Positions 37,743 through 50,900 of a stretch of DNA of 64,000 bases are shown piece by piece. The stretch is from Luscinia megarhynchos (lineage: Eukaryota; Chordata; Aves; Passeriformes; Turdidae): NCBI GenBank assembly GCA_034336665.1, contig JAPFBE010000003.1, positions 63,283,352-63,347,351 on the forward strand, in the 5' to 3' direction. The translations under genes and the position numbers were made by a program. Every line of letters begins with the position of its first letter. The first letter of the stretch is position 1. The notes beneath the pieces were generated by a model that worked only from the letters and a program-made list of their open reading frames with translations, had not been told where the DNA came from and made no database searches.

Positions 37743-40700
37743 TGGTTTGTTTGTTTTTTCTGTTGTCAAATTTTAAAAAAGGACAAAAATAATCACTAAT
37801 TTACATAGTCCTTGTCTTCAAAGACCTTTCCTTCAAGAATATGTGACAGCAACTTGTAGAAATGCAGAGCATGTGTGTTCAAAACAACACATTACTTGTT
37901 TTTTCCTCAAAGCATTTAGTGAAATCTAAATCAATAGCAGAGCTTGCTCACACATGTGGGGCTCTGGGCCTCTCTAAGCTCACCTCTGACAAGTGGAAGT
38001 GGCTCATGGAGTGTGTGGTGTCTGTGCTCTGCAGAGTGTGATGCCCTACAAGGCCCTGGGCTGACACCACACTGGCAACCTTTGGTACAGATAGCTATTT
38101 CCATTTCTAGGCTGCCTGTTTTAAGTGTCCACTGAGTCCTTTAAAGTTAACTCTGGTGTCTCTGCATTGTGCTGAAGCCATTCCTGCAGCCCTTGCTGTC
38201 CTGTGTTTCTGGCTCTCCAACATCTACCCTGGGCAGCCCCTCTACACCCACCTCAAAACTCTCCCTTCCCATGGTAATTTCAGTTCCAGCTTTTCCTCCA
38301 GCCTTGGGAGGAATAACACCTCCTAGGCTGGCTGAGAATAGCTGGGTGGGTGGGTAGCTTCTCCCCTGGAGCAAAGATGGGAAAAAGAGAACAAATTCTT
38401 CCATGTGATTTATGCTGCCTTATCTATTATAATAATTCACTCATCCTTAGGTCTTTAAAAGTTTAATTCTTTAAAAAGGCACTTATAGCCTCCCTTTATT
38501 TAACTCTTTGCATTCAGATAGGCAATTCAAAGCTGAATAGAGGAAAAAACATGCCATCTTTAAAGTAATTCCTGTTCAAATGTCAAGATTTTCTTTGTTC
38601 ATTGTAACAAATGCTGTGATATCATGTATAACAGCAGTTAGCTTGCCCATCTTTATTTTTTATTATCAGACTTTCTGGTGTACTGATGCTGCAAATACCT
38701 AATCAGCTCATACCATGCCCCATTTTTCATGAGCTTGAAAAGTGAGACTCTGTCTCATCTCTTTCAAGTCAAGGCTGAGGCTTGAAATTGGTATTAATGG
38801 CTTCCAAAGGAGAGCACATGCAAGCTCTGAGAGACTAGGAAACATCCCAATGGGGAACTGGAGGGAGAAACAAACAAGAAAATAAGGAAGAAGATGAAAC
38901 ATTCTTTAATGATATCCTGAAAAAGAAAGGAAAAATTCAGTCTCCTTGGGGGCACAATCCTTTGGGGAAAATGTAAGCACAACCACATACTCTTCCAAGA
39001 AATATCTCCTTCACTAGTGTGTGCTCTGAGATTGCTTTCAAGTCACTGCCTCCCAGGAGCTGAGCACTGAGTCCCCCATGTGTGTGTGGATGCTTTTGGC
39101 AGGAGTGGGAGCTCCCAGGGGGAATGAGGCAGGACCCTCCAGGCAGCTGGGGCCACGCTCTGCAAACACTGACTGCAGAGAGAGGCTGCTGGCTGTGCCC
39201 CAGCCAGGCTGGAGGCATCCAGGGGCCACTGGTGAGCACAAGCACCTCGCCCACACCCCGGTACCCCTGCTACACTGAAACTGAGAGGGTGCTCAGAGCC
39301 TCTCATTTATTGACTTTGCTTCTGGAGAGAGGTGGGGGGCTGATTCAGCACAGCAGGTCATGTGCTCTTCTGTTCACAGGAGGTGTTAGATGAGATACGG
39401 GGTGGAGCTTAGACCTGTGAGGCTTTGGTGGGTGACTTAATATGCAGTAACACTGCTCTAGTGAATTTTGGGCACCAAAGGAAGGAAAGAAAAAAGAAAT
39501 CTATGCAGCAGAGCATCTTTCAGAGGCTCCTTATGAAAACAGGCCATCTGGCTTCACTGCAGTGCATTTGTTAACTCTCCAGCCTACTACTCTTCCCCTG
39601 CTGGGTGACACATTCTTTATCTGTCACACAACTAGGACAAAATTATAAATAAACAATGCTGCATTCAAATAAAACAGAACTTTCCTGCAGTAGGCTTACA
39701 GGAAGAAAAACCAAATCAAGAGGCAAATCCTTGTTCTTTTGTGTGCAGGATAGTAGGTGCCTTGTTCAGCACTGGAAAGGATACGTGGGTCTCTCCCTGG
39801 AGGAAGGTGCCTTTTGTTGAGTGCTGCTCCTCATAAGTGTTGCAGATGCAGACACAAAGGTGTTATTGATAGTGACCTCTTGGGCTTTTTGGGATCTCAA
39901 ACACTGTCATGGGCCTGTTTTGCTTTTCACTGGCACGTGGTGAGAAACAGCCTGTAGTGCTCCAGGTTTTAAGAGAAATGAAGGCAGTGGGGAAGCAGAG
40001 AGGTGAAGTCTAATACCAAGTTAGTAGGAGGAATGGGAAGTAGAACCAGAGATTCCAATAAAGCAGCTGGAGTATGGGATTGCACTTGCATCACTATTTG
40101 TGGAGATTTCATATGTTGTTTTAAATACTGAGCAGTCCTCTCATTTTCTCCTTAAAGAATCAGAGCTCTTCTCCAGCATCAAGACTTGTGGATATGGAAA
40201 ACTCATCTGAACTGCAAAATCCATGCAAGCCAAGATGCAACATTAATATTTAGGTCTTCTTGACTCTCAGTCATGCCCCTTTTCAGAAAGAAACCTGAAG
40301 AAAACTTACATGCCAGGTCCCTGGCAGTCAATTCCATCCATAAGCCAGGCCTTGTATGCCTGTGAACTGTATGGCAGTGTAGTGATAGTTCATAGTGACA
40401 CCTCCTGGAAAAGACAGAGGAAGCTTTCCATAGGCCTGTGAGTCAAAAGGCCATGTTAACATTGGCTGCAAGCCACCATTGTCTGTAAGCAAAAGCTTTC
40501 TCTAGGCTGGAAAGGTAACAGAGCATGCTAACTGGGGTATTCTTCTATTTCTTTCATTCCTTAAGTCTATATCATTCAATGCCTGAACAAATAATATTGT
40601 GAAATGGTGCAAAATTGTTGCAAGCTAGATTTCCCAAAGGAGGTGGCACATTTGCACAGCCTGCAGTGTTCAAAGGCCAAAAGCTGGGTTGCTAAAAGAT

Positions 40701-41571
40701 TAAAGACTTCTTCTATTTCAATCTTCAAAAAATAAACACCCAATCAGTCTGGTTTTGCCCAGTTCAATGTTCTGCAGCTTATTTGAATTCATAGCATATG
40801 AGTGGAATTGCTTTGGATTCACATTCATGGGAGTAAGAGAGAAGCTGGGCTCACAGGGGTGAACAGATGTGACCTGAGGCATAATTGAGGTGGGGTATGT
40901 GTGAGTGTATATCTGCATGCACAAAAACAACCCCCTCCTCCACACACACAACCCCACAGAGGTGGTACACACACAAAAGGCTGTATCAATTGTTTTAAAA
41001 ACAGAAAATCAGGAAGAAAGCTGTAGGAGCTACTGAGACTGCTGTGCCATCCCATAGAAAATCCCAGCTGCTTTCAGAGCACTGGGCCATCAAAAGAAAT
41101 GGCTTGCTACTCTGCCCAGTTCCTGCTTCAGGTTTCTGCCCACTAAAGCTGGTCACAAAGTCACAGAGAAAATTGAAAGGTCATGATTGTACAAGCAGTT
41201 CTGGGAAAGTCAAGGGGGAGAGGTGGCACTGGCACTATGGGTAGAAGAAAGGGACTTTGATGAACACAAGGTTGCTGTAGGATGTCACCCCCATTTTGAC
41301 CTCCTTTGCTTCAGGAGAAGCTCTCACAGGGTCATGACACATTCATCCAAGCTCCCCAGAAAACCTGGGCAAGGGTTAACCCATGCCCAAGCACCAAGAG
41401 AACACTCATGCCCAAGTTTCAGAGAAACATGTTTTAATACTAGCCACCCTTCAAAATTTCTGTAAAATTCAGACTTGGAAACATCAGAAGCTTCCTCCCA
41501 CGCTGAAAATCTCCAAAAACCATAATAATAAATCTGGTAAGAAGTGTACATCTCCCTATTATCTACATCAG
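37743..41571. other. Non-genic sequence with a GC-richer patch
   Basis: Nothing is identifiable as a gene. Around 39040-39330 the sequence is GC-richer with a few CpGs. Overlapping open frames up to 105 codons on both strands there reflect composition. No repeat family was recognised. Confidence 0.55.
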
Positions 41572-42048
41572 AAGTCCTGCATCCAGCTCTGGGGTCCCCA
41601 GCACAGGTGGGATATAGACCTGTTACAATGAGCCCAAAGGAGGGCAATCAGGTTGGTTAGAGGGATGGAGCACCTCTCCTATGAGGAAAAGCTGAGAGAA
41701 TTGTGTTTGCTTATCCTGGAAAAGAGGTGGCTTTGGTGTGACCTAATTATGACCTTCCAGTACCTGAAGTAGATCTATGGCAAGGTTAGAGAGGGGCGTT
41801 TTACAGGAACATGTAGTGACAGGGGAAGGGAAACGGGTTCAAACAGAGTAGGTTTAGATTAGATATTAGGAAAAAATTCTGTACTGTAAGGATGGCAAGG
41901 CACTGGCCCAGGTTGCCCAGGGGAATTGTAGACACCCCTGTTCTTGGAAGTGTTCAAGGCCAGGCTGGGTGGGGCTCTGAGCAGCCTGGTCTAGTGGAAG
42001 GTGTCCCCATCCATGGCAGGGGGGTTGGAATGAGAGGATCTTTGAGGA
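41572..42048 (+). mobile_element. CR1 LINE, 5'-truncated, best-preserved copy
   Basis: About 477 bp in the plus orientation, collinear with the CR1 consensus. It begins in the ORF2 end (CATCCAGCTCTGGGGTCCCC). It then passes GAGCACCTCTCCTATGAGGA, CCTTCCAGTACCTGAAG and ACATGTAGTGACAGGGG. After TTTAGATTAGATATTAGGAA come GGCACTGGCCCAGGTTGCCC and GAAGTGTTCAAGGCCAGGCT, and finally CTGGTCTAGTGGAAGGTGTC and CCATGGCAGG. The final octamer repeats expected after ATGATCTTTAAGG are missing or eroded at 42048. Truncated copies of this length are normal for target-primed reverse transcription. Confidence 0.93.
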
Positions 42049-44211
42049 AATGTTCAGATCTGCAGGCAATGAGGTACATTGACAGGGAACAAGTTGCTCA
42101 TCTCCTGGGGTTAAAAGCAGAGTAGGCAAAGAGAACCTGGGCAAGAGCAGAGCCTATGGTACAGGACAATAAATATATTTTAATTTTAACCTGATACTGA
42201 CAAAAAATAATTACACTCTGCTTCACTTTAAGCACACAGAAGAGGTTTGCACAAGCCAAGAATGACCATGCTCTTCCACAGTGTGACTACCAAATGGCTC
42301 ATGCTGCACTCCACAGCCACCATCAGGTCCTGGAGAAATAGTAGTGCCAGGTAGTTCTTCTGGACTAGTGTGCTCACATCCTTCACAGGGGTTTCAGTAC
42401 AGCCCATTGGATTGACTTACTTGTCACTTGGGCCAACAAGAGGATTTACCCCACTGAACCCTTGAGACTGCCCCTGCTAGCAGGAGCAACATTTGAGCTC
42501 AGCGCTGGGCAGAAGCTCAGATCCAGCAAAGCATGTTCAGGGATGCATGTACTCAAGTAAACCCACATTCTGGGGCTCCTTAGGTGCCTCCTGCTGCTGC
42601 CAGGGAGTGTCCCTGACAGGAATTCCTTTGGTTTTCCCACAAGGAGAGGGAACTCCAACTTCCCCATAACTGCTGTGAGTGTGGCAGCACTCGCCCCGCT
42701 CTTGCATACCAGACAAGCCAGGCAGCAGCTCCTGTCAGTGCTGGAGTTTTGTATCTTTACTACACCAGAGCCTCCTTGCGTGCAGCCTGGCTGCTGAGAG
42801 CCAAGGCTGCTTTGCATTATTCAGGTCAGAGTTCACTCTCTGGTCTGTGGGGAATCAGACTGCAGGATCAAACATTTCTCTCTGTTTGGCATTGCTCCAA
42901 CAGACGTGCAAGGGAGTTCTGTTTGTGTAGAGACAGATTTGTCCCTGGGTTCTCCCTAGGAAAGCTGCACAGCATGCTCTGGAAACCATGAGCAACAGGC
43001 ATTCTTATTGGAGTGAATTACATTTATCAGATTTAATTTATTCAAATAAGAAACATATTCATCCATTTCCCACTATACATTGTTTATAAAATCAGTGGTG
43101 CAGCATCTCCAGAGAGTCATGAGCCAACTGCTGCACATGACCTGCTCTGGGATTCAGGCTGCAACAGGAAACTGGGCTTGGAACAAGAATTCTCTCTTAA
43201 ATTAACTTTTGAAACTGGATCTACCTTGTGAAATATTTGGATATTGAGCAATGGAAGAATGTGGAACATAAACAATATCAACTGCTTCCTTTGAGCATTA
43301 GCAAGCTTCAGCAAGCAGGCTGGGCTCTGCTGTGGCACAGGGCAATCAAGGAGGCTAGTGAGGAAGCAGGGCTTGCAGGGGTGTGTTTATCACATGCTGC
43401 TTAGATTGCATTCCTTGCCTCCTGGTAGCCATTCCTCTGGTTACTAGTGTGGGTGAAGCATTTGCAAGTGAAAATTGATAACAGTGCCTTTGGCTCCTCA
43501 AATCTCTATGACAATACATTCTTTCCTGCCTATGATTTTGCTAGGAAGTAGGATTTGACTCCTCAGAGGGTGGGTTTGTGTCATTCACCATATTCTGGAT
43601 GTTCTGCTCAGAGAAATCTAATTTAATCAGGGATTACTTGAATGTCCTACTGAGTCCCACTAGGATTTGACTTGCAGGCAAAGAAAAGAGGGCATGCTCT
43701 TTATTGGCTCTAATTCAGTAATGGCCAAAGCTGCAGGGAGTCAGCTCAGACTTCAACAAAATATATTGCTGCTTCACCAAGGCAAGCAGAAGAACATCAT
43801 GCCCTTCTGGAAGCAATTCTGAGCCAGCAGCTCAATACAATAAAGAAAGCTTTTTTCTTTTTTTTTCTTTCCTAGTAGCATCCCAAAACCTTTTTCTAGA
43901 AATGATGCATATTTCTGATTTATACAAATTATACCTATCAACAGTAGCTTTGATCTGTTCAAGGGTAGCTTAGCAAGCAAAGCCTCAAGCAAGAGTGGGA
44001 CACTGCATTGCTTGGAAGAAGAGACTAGATTTAAAAAATCCCTTCAGCCAGGCTTAGTGCTACAGCCTGAAACCAGTTGTGAGCTTTAGTGTCATCACAG
44101 AGCTGCAGTAACATCTTTGAACAGCATGCTGACCTTTTCAAGGATACCTGCCCCTTATTCCCCATCTCCTGTAATAGTCTGTGTGGTCACTCTGGCCCAC
44201 AAGTCTGCCCA
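42049..44211. other. Non-genic sequence, nothing recognised
   Basis: The longest open frame is 123 codons (42446-42817, minus), unrecognised. No repeat was identified. Confidence 0.55.
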
Positions 44212-44269
44212 CTGATTTACTACTCCTTAGGGAGATGGCCCTCACTCTCCCTAAGGAGCAGTAAATCAG
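44212..44269. repeat. 24-bp inverted repeat with 10-nt loop
   Basis: The left arm (44212-44235, starting CTGATTTACTACTCCTTAGG) and the right arm (44246-44269, ending AGTAAATCAG) are reverse complements at 23 of 24 positions. They are separated by TGGCCCTCAC. The one difference (A at 44222 opposite C at 44259) is a mismatch in a plus-strand RNA but a G-U wobble in a minus-strand RNA. A minus-strand transcript would thus form an uninterrupted 24-bp stem. It resembles no microRNA I know. A snap-back duplication is the simplest origin. Confidence 0.9.
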
Positions 44270-45104
44270 CAGTGATGAGGAGGATGTGACTGTGTCACTG
44301 TGCAGCTGTAATTCAGTAAGCACTGAGGACACTGATGTGCAAACTGGGCAGCACAGATCCCACTGGAGACACGCCACCCTAAATCCCATAAGCATTTATG
44401 GCTGCCCTGAAGCCCCTTCACAATTAATCCATTGGGTTTGCCACTGTGAGCTAAGTGAAAGCTGGTGTGGGCACACCACTGAACCATCTCCCCAGGTTAT
44501 ATGTCTAAGATATGTGTAGGCAAGGAGAAGGCTTAAGTTTAAAACATCACCTCAAACTGTCTGTGACTCTTCACTGATTCACTTCACACTGATTCACCTA
44601 GGCTCAAGATTAACAAAGCACTCAATCCATTGCTTTTCTTGCATCTGAGCCTCAAGGAGCTCTGATCCTGAAGGGTTTGTGTCCAAGTGTACCATAAGAG
44701 ACAAAGGGGTGAGGGCACTCTGAGCTGTGAACCCCAGAGATGGATCCAATGAGCAATGGCCCCAGTCTGAGACTGTGGTGCAGTGTGAAGGAGCAGTGAG
44801 CACGAGTTTGCACATACATGGGGAGAAATCCTTTTCAGCCAAGAGGCAGCCTGAAAACCCATGGCTGGGCTCTCTGTGGAAACATGCACAGGTGAGAACA
44901 TGAAGATGCTGACAGTCAAACCTGAATTGGATACAGCTCTCTCACACCTGAATTAGGCAGCAGCTGAAGAGCTTGGGCAAGGTGGTGGCCTACAGCTGTA
45001 CAAACTGGAGGAAAAAGTCTCATTGATATCTCATAACATTTTAATTTTCAACTTCCAAGCATACTTATTTTCGTCTCTGTTTATATACAGAGTTGAAGGG
45101 TGGC
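44270..45104. other. Non-genic sequence
   Basis: A minus-strand open frame of 111 codons (44584-44919) has no family resemblance. Nothing else recognised. Confidence 0.55.
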
Positions 45105-45195
45105 ACTGACTGAGGTTCTCCCATCTCCACTGACCGTGGATTTGACTCTTCCGAACCTAAGCACTCTGTCCCTGAGCCAGTAAGCCACTTCTGCT
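45105..45195 (-). mobile_element. Possible tRNA-derived SINE head
   Basis: On the minus strand, TGGCTCAGGGACAGAGTGC resembles a Pol III A-box and GAGTCAAATCC, about 31 bases later, resembles a B-box. This A-box to B-box spacing is shorter than in an intact tRNA, so a deletion is needed. No 3' tail could be assigned. It may be an eroded MIR-type element or chance similarity. Confidence 0.3.
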
Positions 45196-45207
45196 TGTTT
45201 GTTTTTA

Positions 45208-45495
45208 AGCAGTTGAGCAGTTACCTTCGTGACTCTTGTATGATACTTTCTTTACTGTTACCACGGTTATCTCTGTTACTTTTATCTCATTTATTTTCCC
45301 ATCAGTTCCTAGCCTTTTCTCCCCTAACCCTCTCGGTTTTCTGATAACACATGTACGTTTAAGTGTTGCGTCTTCTTGCTTCTCCAAGCTTGCATGTGCA
45401 TAGACCTTTAATTCACAGTGAAAGGGTATCCAATAATTAACCACTCTTGCAGTATTGTTTCCTTCTTTCTTATTAAGGGAAGACAGATCTCTGTT
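45208..45495 (-). other. Unassigned 96-codon open frame in a CpG-richer patch
   Basis: On the minus strand an open frame runs from just after a TGA (45496-45498) to a TAA (45205-45207). There is no ATG near its start. The peptide is rich in Lys/Glu/Val/Thr and has no low-complexity runs, unlike most spurious frames here. It includes WIPFHCELKVYAHASLEK and GKINEIKVTEITVVTVKK. The surrounding 299 bp (45072-45370) hold eight CpGs, well above the local background. I recognise no family. It could be a retroelement remnant, a diverged pseudogene, a terminal exon or chance; frames of this length occur elsewhere in the window without support. Confidence 0.2.
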
Positions 45496-45498
45496 TCA

Positions 45499-48400
45499 TA
45501 AACCTACACCACTGTTATGGCACTCCAGAATGTACTCATTAAGAAGAATTATACAGACAATTAAAAATTGTCATTTAATTTCTCCTTTTTATTCATGGTT
45601 AGGAATGTGAATGAACTAAACATGTAAGTTAATGACATGGTTTTCTATGGATGTTTTGTCTGGCATATTTTGTCAGACAGCTTCCCTGTTGCAAGAAACA
45701 CTGAAATTAATTATCTTATTTTCCTCATTAGTTATCATAGATGAATAATTTCTAGATATTTAACAGATCTGGTATGGATATAGCAGATAAATTTCATACC
45801 CAGCATGACAATACTCAACAGAGATATTGTTCGGTAGGAGGATGTTTTTGTTTGTGCATTCAGCCTTGCCTCCACTGATCTAAAATTAGATTTTTTTTCT
45901 GGACTTCAGTGTAGTATAAAACCTGGGCTGAAAACAGGAGCCAGTATCTCTTTGGTGTCTGGTGACCACCCTTGAGCAAGGTTTTCTGACAGCATGTTGG
46001 AGCTCCCTTCCTATCACAGAGTAAGATGCACACATCCATCCCTCTCTGCCATTTCTCTCCTAATCCTGATCTGTGTCTGATGCTTCCTAGGTCTCTGAAT
46101 ACATAAAAAGCATTGACTTTGCAGGTCATTACCCCAGCATATTCTTTCTCCATGCAGTTACTCAGTTTTGCAAACTTGCTGTTGTTTCCAGCTGCAACCC
46201 TGAAGTTTGTAAAGCCTTCCAGTGCACTGCAGCAGGCAAAGAAATTTCCTCCCCCACTCCATGCAGATTTATCAGGTGCTCACCCTTGTCCACTAGAAGA
46301 ACTGAAAGAATACATTTGCTTACAACAGCAAAGTCAGACCTGCTCCACACGAGAGTAATGGTGGGATGGTTTTGTGACCATGAGTCCAGGCATGGAGGAC
46401 ACAAGACTGGCTAGTGACAGGATGTAAGTGCCCAGAAAAGTGGTTGTTGGAGTCCAAAGTGGTGGAAAGCTCTGTAGTTTGGCCATATATCAAGTATATA
46501 AACTTTGTGGGTCAGAAATAGAAGTGACAGTGATGAATTCCCTAAAAACATTGAGGAGTAAATCTGATGGCTGTTTCGTTTGGAAGTTTTTTATTTATTT
46601 TAAAGTAAATCTTCTTTTCCTTGCCAGAGTAATGCCAATCTTTTTGTTCTATAAGATTTCAGTTTATTTTAGGAAGTACTGTGAAGACAAATGATGGGAT
46701 CCCTGGTGTGTGGATTCTATTTATATTTATATTTTGCCACTAATGACCAGATCAGTTTCCACACTGATAGCATTATTTACCATTACAATTACTATTTGCT
46801 CCCTAGCCATGCTATATATGATGGGTCAAGAAGTGCTGGTTGGGAAGGGTAATATGTGCTTTTCTCAGCTCACACATTAAATCCACCCTTTTAAAATTGC
46901 TTATGGATAGTTTTTCAAGGAGCACCCAGTGAGAGGTCTGGGATAGATGGTTTATTTGCTCATTCAGTGTTTCCTGCCAGGACTCAACTGTGTTGAGAAG
47001 CATCAGAGGTGACTCAGAGGTTTGGACATGGCTTTTAATTTCAGTTCACACAACCCACAGGCACATGACTTCTTTTTCCACATTATTACTGAGTTATGCT
47101 ACAGCGAATCTTAATGACCCGCAATGAAATGCTTCCCTACACCAAGTAAAGGAAAACCGCTATCCACAAATTCCCCATTTTCTTTCTCTTGCCTCTATTA
47201 AAATAATTAATCACGTGGGGGAAAAGCACACACGGCTTGCTGTGGGGTCACAGTGAAATGATACATCACAAAGGCCATAAAAACACTATAAACATGAAAT
47301 TACCAGTTAAAAACAAAACAATACAACCCCCTAGAAAATAAACCACAGAAGAAGTGAGGACCTTCACTGGCACACAATATTAGTATTTGCCAAATGAGGG
47401 ACTTCAGCAGGGAGAACAAAGGCTGTGCAGGAGGGTTTTTGGTGGTGAGGAGGAAAGCAGCAGGGGAAGCTGGAGAGAGGGAAAGCCTTTGCCCCAAGTC
47501 GTGTTGGGAGAAGGCATGTTACAGCCTCACCAGGGCTGGCACACTCCTGGCATCCTCCACCAAATGCTGGGTGTCAGGGCAAGTGACGGCTGTGCGTGTC
47601 TTGTGCCACCCACGAGGGTCCTCAAGGACATAACCAGGAAAGATGCTGCCTGATGCTCACATTATTTCTCAACATCTCCCTGCACTAGCAAGCCAGCTTT
47701 CCTGCTAGGCTGGCAGAGAATTGCAGCACCCAGACTTAGGCAGTGTTGCTGAAGTAGGTCAGGGAAGAGCGAGCTGCCAGGTGGGACACGCTGCACCAGT
47801 GCAGGGTGAAATCTGCTCCTCTCCCAGCGCCTGCTGCTCCCAGGAAAAGGCACGGGGGCACTCACAAGTGAGCTGCTGACAGTGCTGGGCTGCTGCCAAG
47901 TGATCTTCCTCCACGAGCACAGGCAAGGTCAGCAAAGGGAGCCATGGTGTTTGCCTGGAGCAGAGGTGGTCACTGCCTCTGACCTGGCACTTCTCAAGGA
48001 GGATCCTGAGACCAGGGGATTGACACTGCACTGTGCCCTGGGGGAGGATTTGTCCCCATGTCTGCAAACAGAGCCATATCCACCTCCCAGTGATGGGGCA
48101 GTGGAGCCCTGCTGTCCCTGTCTGCCTGCTGAGCTCTGCCACTCCTCACAGCTCTGGCACGGAGTCTGCCTGCATTAGCACTGCAGGGGAATTGGACTGG
48201 ACAGTCTGCAAAACAAAAAAAAATATGGTACACCCCTGCAGTGAGAATGCATTCAAATGCCCACACCTAGAAGAGAAAATATTTTGTTTGCTGATGGAAT
48301 TACCATTTTCTTCTGTACGCTTGGCCTGCCTCACATAATTCAGAGGTTAAGGTGGGAATAATCCAGGGGACTGGTATAATCTAATACTACCAGAGCCAGA

Positions 48401-50837
48401 GATAGAATTTCATGCATGGAAAGGAAAATTGATTCTATCTAGATATATTTCTCCTTATAAACCTGGTTCTTCTCCAGTGGGTCTTGAGGAAAGCAGGAAT
48501 AATACTACAGAAAATCTCTATTGCTGGTGCTGACTTGAGGTGCTTGGTCAGAAATATTTACTAAGTTAGCCTTTAATGCATAAAAGTGCACAGCAACTTA
48601 AAAATATATATAGTAAGTAATAGGACATGATATTTGCAATCATTTCTTTGTTACATCATGTTTCATCATTTCCTCTAATTGAGTCTTGCAGTTTTGATCA
48701 TGTCTGCTTTCTAATTTTCTTCCTCTAGTCAGTCAAGAAAAAAAGATTATATGTAACAAGAATAAAATTAAGATTTTGTGGCTATGTAAATAGCTGGAAA
48801 TTAGCATGGACTAAGTTACAAATAAATACAAATATGCATGATTTACAGGAAGGAGAAAATGTGCTTAGAATGCAAAATGCAGCAAATTTTCTGATCATAG
48901 TATAACCCTGGAGTGTTATACCTCTGGAGTGTGGAACTCTAACAGGAATAGGCAACAAAGTTCACACTGTGGAATGAGTTTTAATTGAAGAAATACAGAA
49001 GCAGAGAAGAAACTACTGATGAAATCATAGTGCATCCCCAAAGGAACTTCTACTGGGAATAAACTAAAAGGAGTTAAGTGTTTGGATAGAATCCAAAAAA
49101 ACTTTATGTTTCATATTACTTGTTTCTTTTTGCACCAGGGGAAAAAAAAAGCCAACCAGAGTTTTTACCTTATTAATGGAAATCAATTAGAAACAGTCCA
49201 AAAATCAAATAGAAGCCAAGTGAAATGCAGAGCTGACTAGAAGCTCTGAAGGAAATGTTCTTTGTCTTAACTAGGCTATTAGAAAACAAAATTTAGAAGC
49301 AGTAAGAGCTTCAAAGAAATGCAATGGACCAGGTCCAAATCCCAGCAACACACTGGGCTGGAAAAGATTCACTGGACCGTCTAATTTATTTAACACTTTC
49401 AATACCTAAAAGTGCACCATAGTAAGTACAGCATATATTAAAAACCACATTGCATTTCTTTGAAATTAATGAATGGCTGCTAAATTTGAGCTCCTATTTT
49501 CCATTTAAAAACCATTTAATATAACCAGAAGTTAAATAATTTGGGTTACTCAAAGGAGGGGAATGTAAACAAAAGAAATCTTGGGAACTGAAAGATTAAG
49601 AATAAGCATGGCTATTGAGAAAAAGAAAAGTTACTTGTACAATTTTATATTTCATTCTGCTAGATATTTCCTTGTTTCTTGCAAATGCATGTTTTGTCCT
49701 AGTTTTAAGGGTAAGATGCTGAAGTTAAGGTACAATCCATCTGCAAGACAGAACTATTGTCACTCTATGTCCCACACTGTGTCAGAGCCAGCATCATTAA
49801 ACCAGCTACCACTGTGAATCCTGAGAGGGGTGTGTGAAAAGGAAGGAGGAAATGCTTCAGCTTTCCTGCCAAGGTGTCTAAAGGCAATGGAGAAGCCTCC
49901 TCTCCCATGCCTCAGTGACATTTCCTGCCTCCCTCCTGCAGAAAGGTGGCATCTGGTATCTCAAGGCTCAAAGCTGTATCCCCTTGAGAAGGAAATCAAG
50001 AGCTAATTCTCCATCAGTGTACACTGGCTTGGTGCACTGGCCTCACTGGGCTTACACAAACCAAACCAATACACTGCAGAGGACACACAGCATTTCAAAT
50101 CCTTTAAAAACATTTTGAAAATGCAGCAAGCTTGTAGACACAGGTGGCACATATGAAGAGAGTGAAGTCTGAGGATGAAGAAGATGAGGCAATGGGCAAA
50201 CAGCCCACAGGGCAATGGGGTCAGGAAACCCAACTTGTGCATACACACAGGGGTATATCCACACATCCATACATCTGTTTTCTGTGTTACTGACAGCACT
50301 ACATTTGCTTTGAGCTCAGGCTGGGGCATGAGCTCCAGTGACCTTAATTCCCCCCAGGAGGAGAAAACTTTGTACCATTATCCACAAATCAGCCAGAACC
50401 TGCACACTGCACCACCTGGAAAAGTGACTGGCTCTCAGGGCCCCTCTGATGGCCAGCAGGACAGAGGAAAGGGGAAACTTGTTCTGTCTGCAGATGAACA
50501 GGAGACTTTCCTCTCCATGGCTGCCAAGCCAGCACTTTTCATCAACATCCAATCAGTGCCAGAAATTCCTTAAAAGAAAGAAAAGAAGCTCTTTGGAGCA
50601 GAGTCCTTTTGTGTATCATCCCAGAACACAAAGGGGCCCCTAGTTCTCAGGAGGGCCTCTTAGGTACTGGCTCAGTATCACAAACTGTAATAATTAAAAT
50701 AATTTATAGTATTATTTTTGTAAGTAGGGATTTTCCCTGTCTTTCTCTCCCTTTGGAACTTGCCAGTTTAAAGGTGAAGACAATGGCTTATTTTGTTACT
50801 TCGTTTTTCTGCTAGAAAAGCAGAAAAAGGGAAAAGA
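45499..50837. other. Non-genic sequence with a GC-richer patch
   Basis: No gene is supported. Between about 47380 and 48180 the GC and CpG content rises (for example GTGACGGCTGTGCGTG, CCAGCGCC, GCACGGGGG). Open frames up to 127 codons appear there on both strands in conflict with each other. The remainder is AT-rich. No repeat family was recognised. Confidence 0.5.
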
Positions 50838-50900
50838 TTGTTGTTGTTGTTGTTGTTGGAGGAGGAGGAGGAGGAGGAGGAAGAGGAGGAGGAGGAGAAG
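50838..50900. repeat. Compound (TTG)n-(GAG)n trinucleotide microsatellite
   Basis: Seven TTG units run directly into about thirteen GGA/GAG units with one A interruption. The second part is homopurine. Confidence 0.95.

Noticed and set aside
47380..48180. CpG-island promoter
   Set aside because: GC and CpG rise only modestly, there is no dense CpG run, and no TATA/initiator or first-exon structure is seen.
49330..49380. tRNA-like B-box (GGTCCAAATCCC)
   Set aside because: No A-box lies at a suitable distance and no SINE core follows, so this is a chance match.
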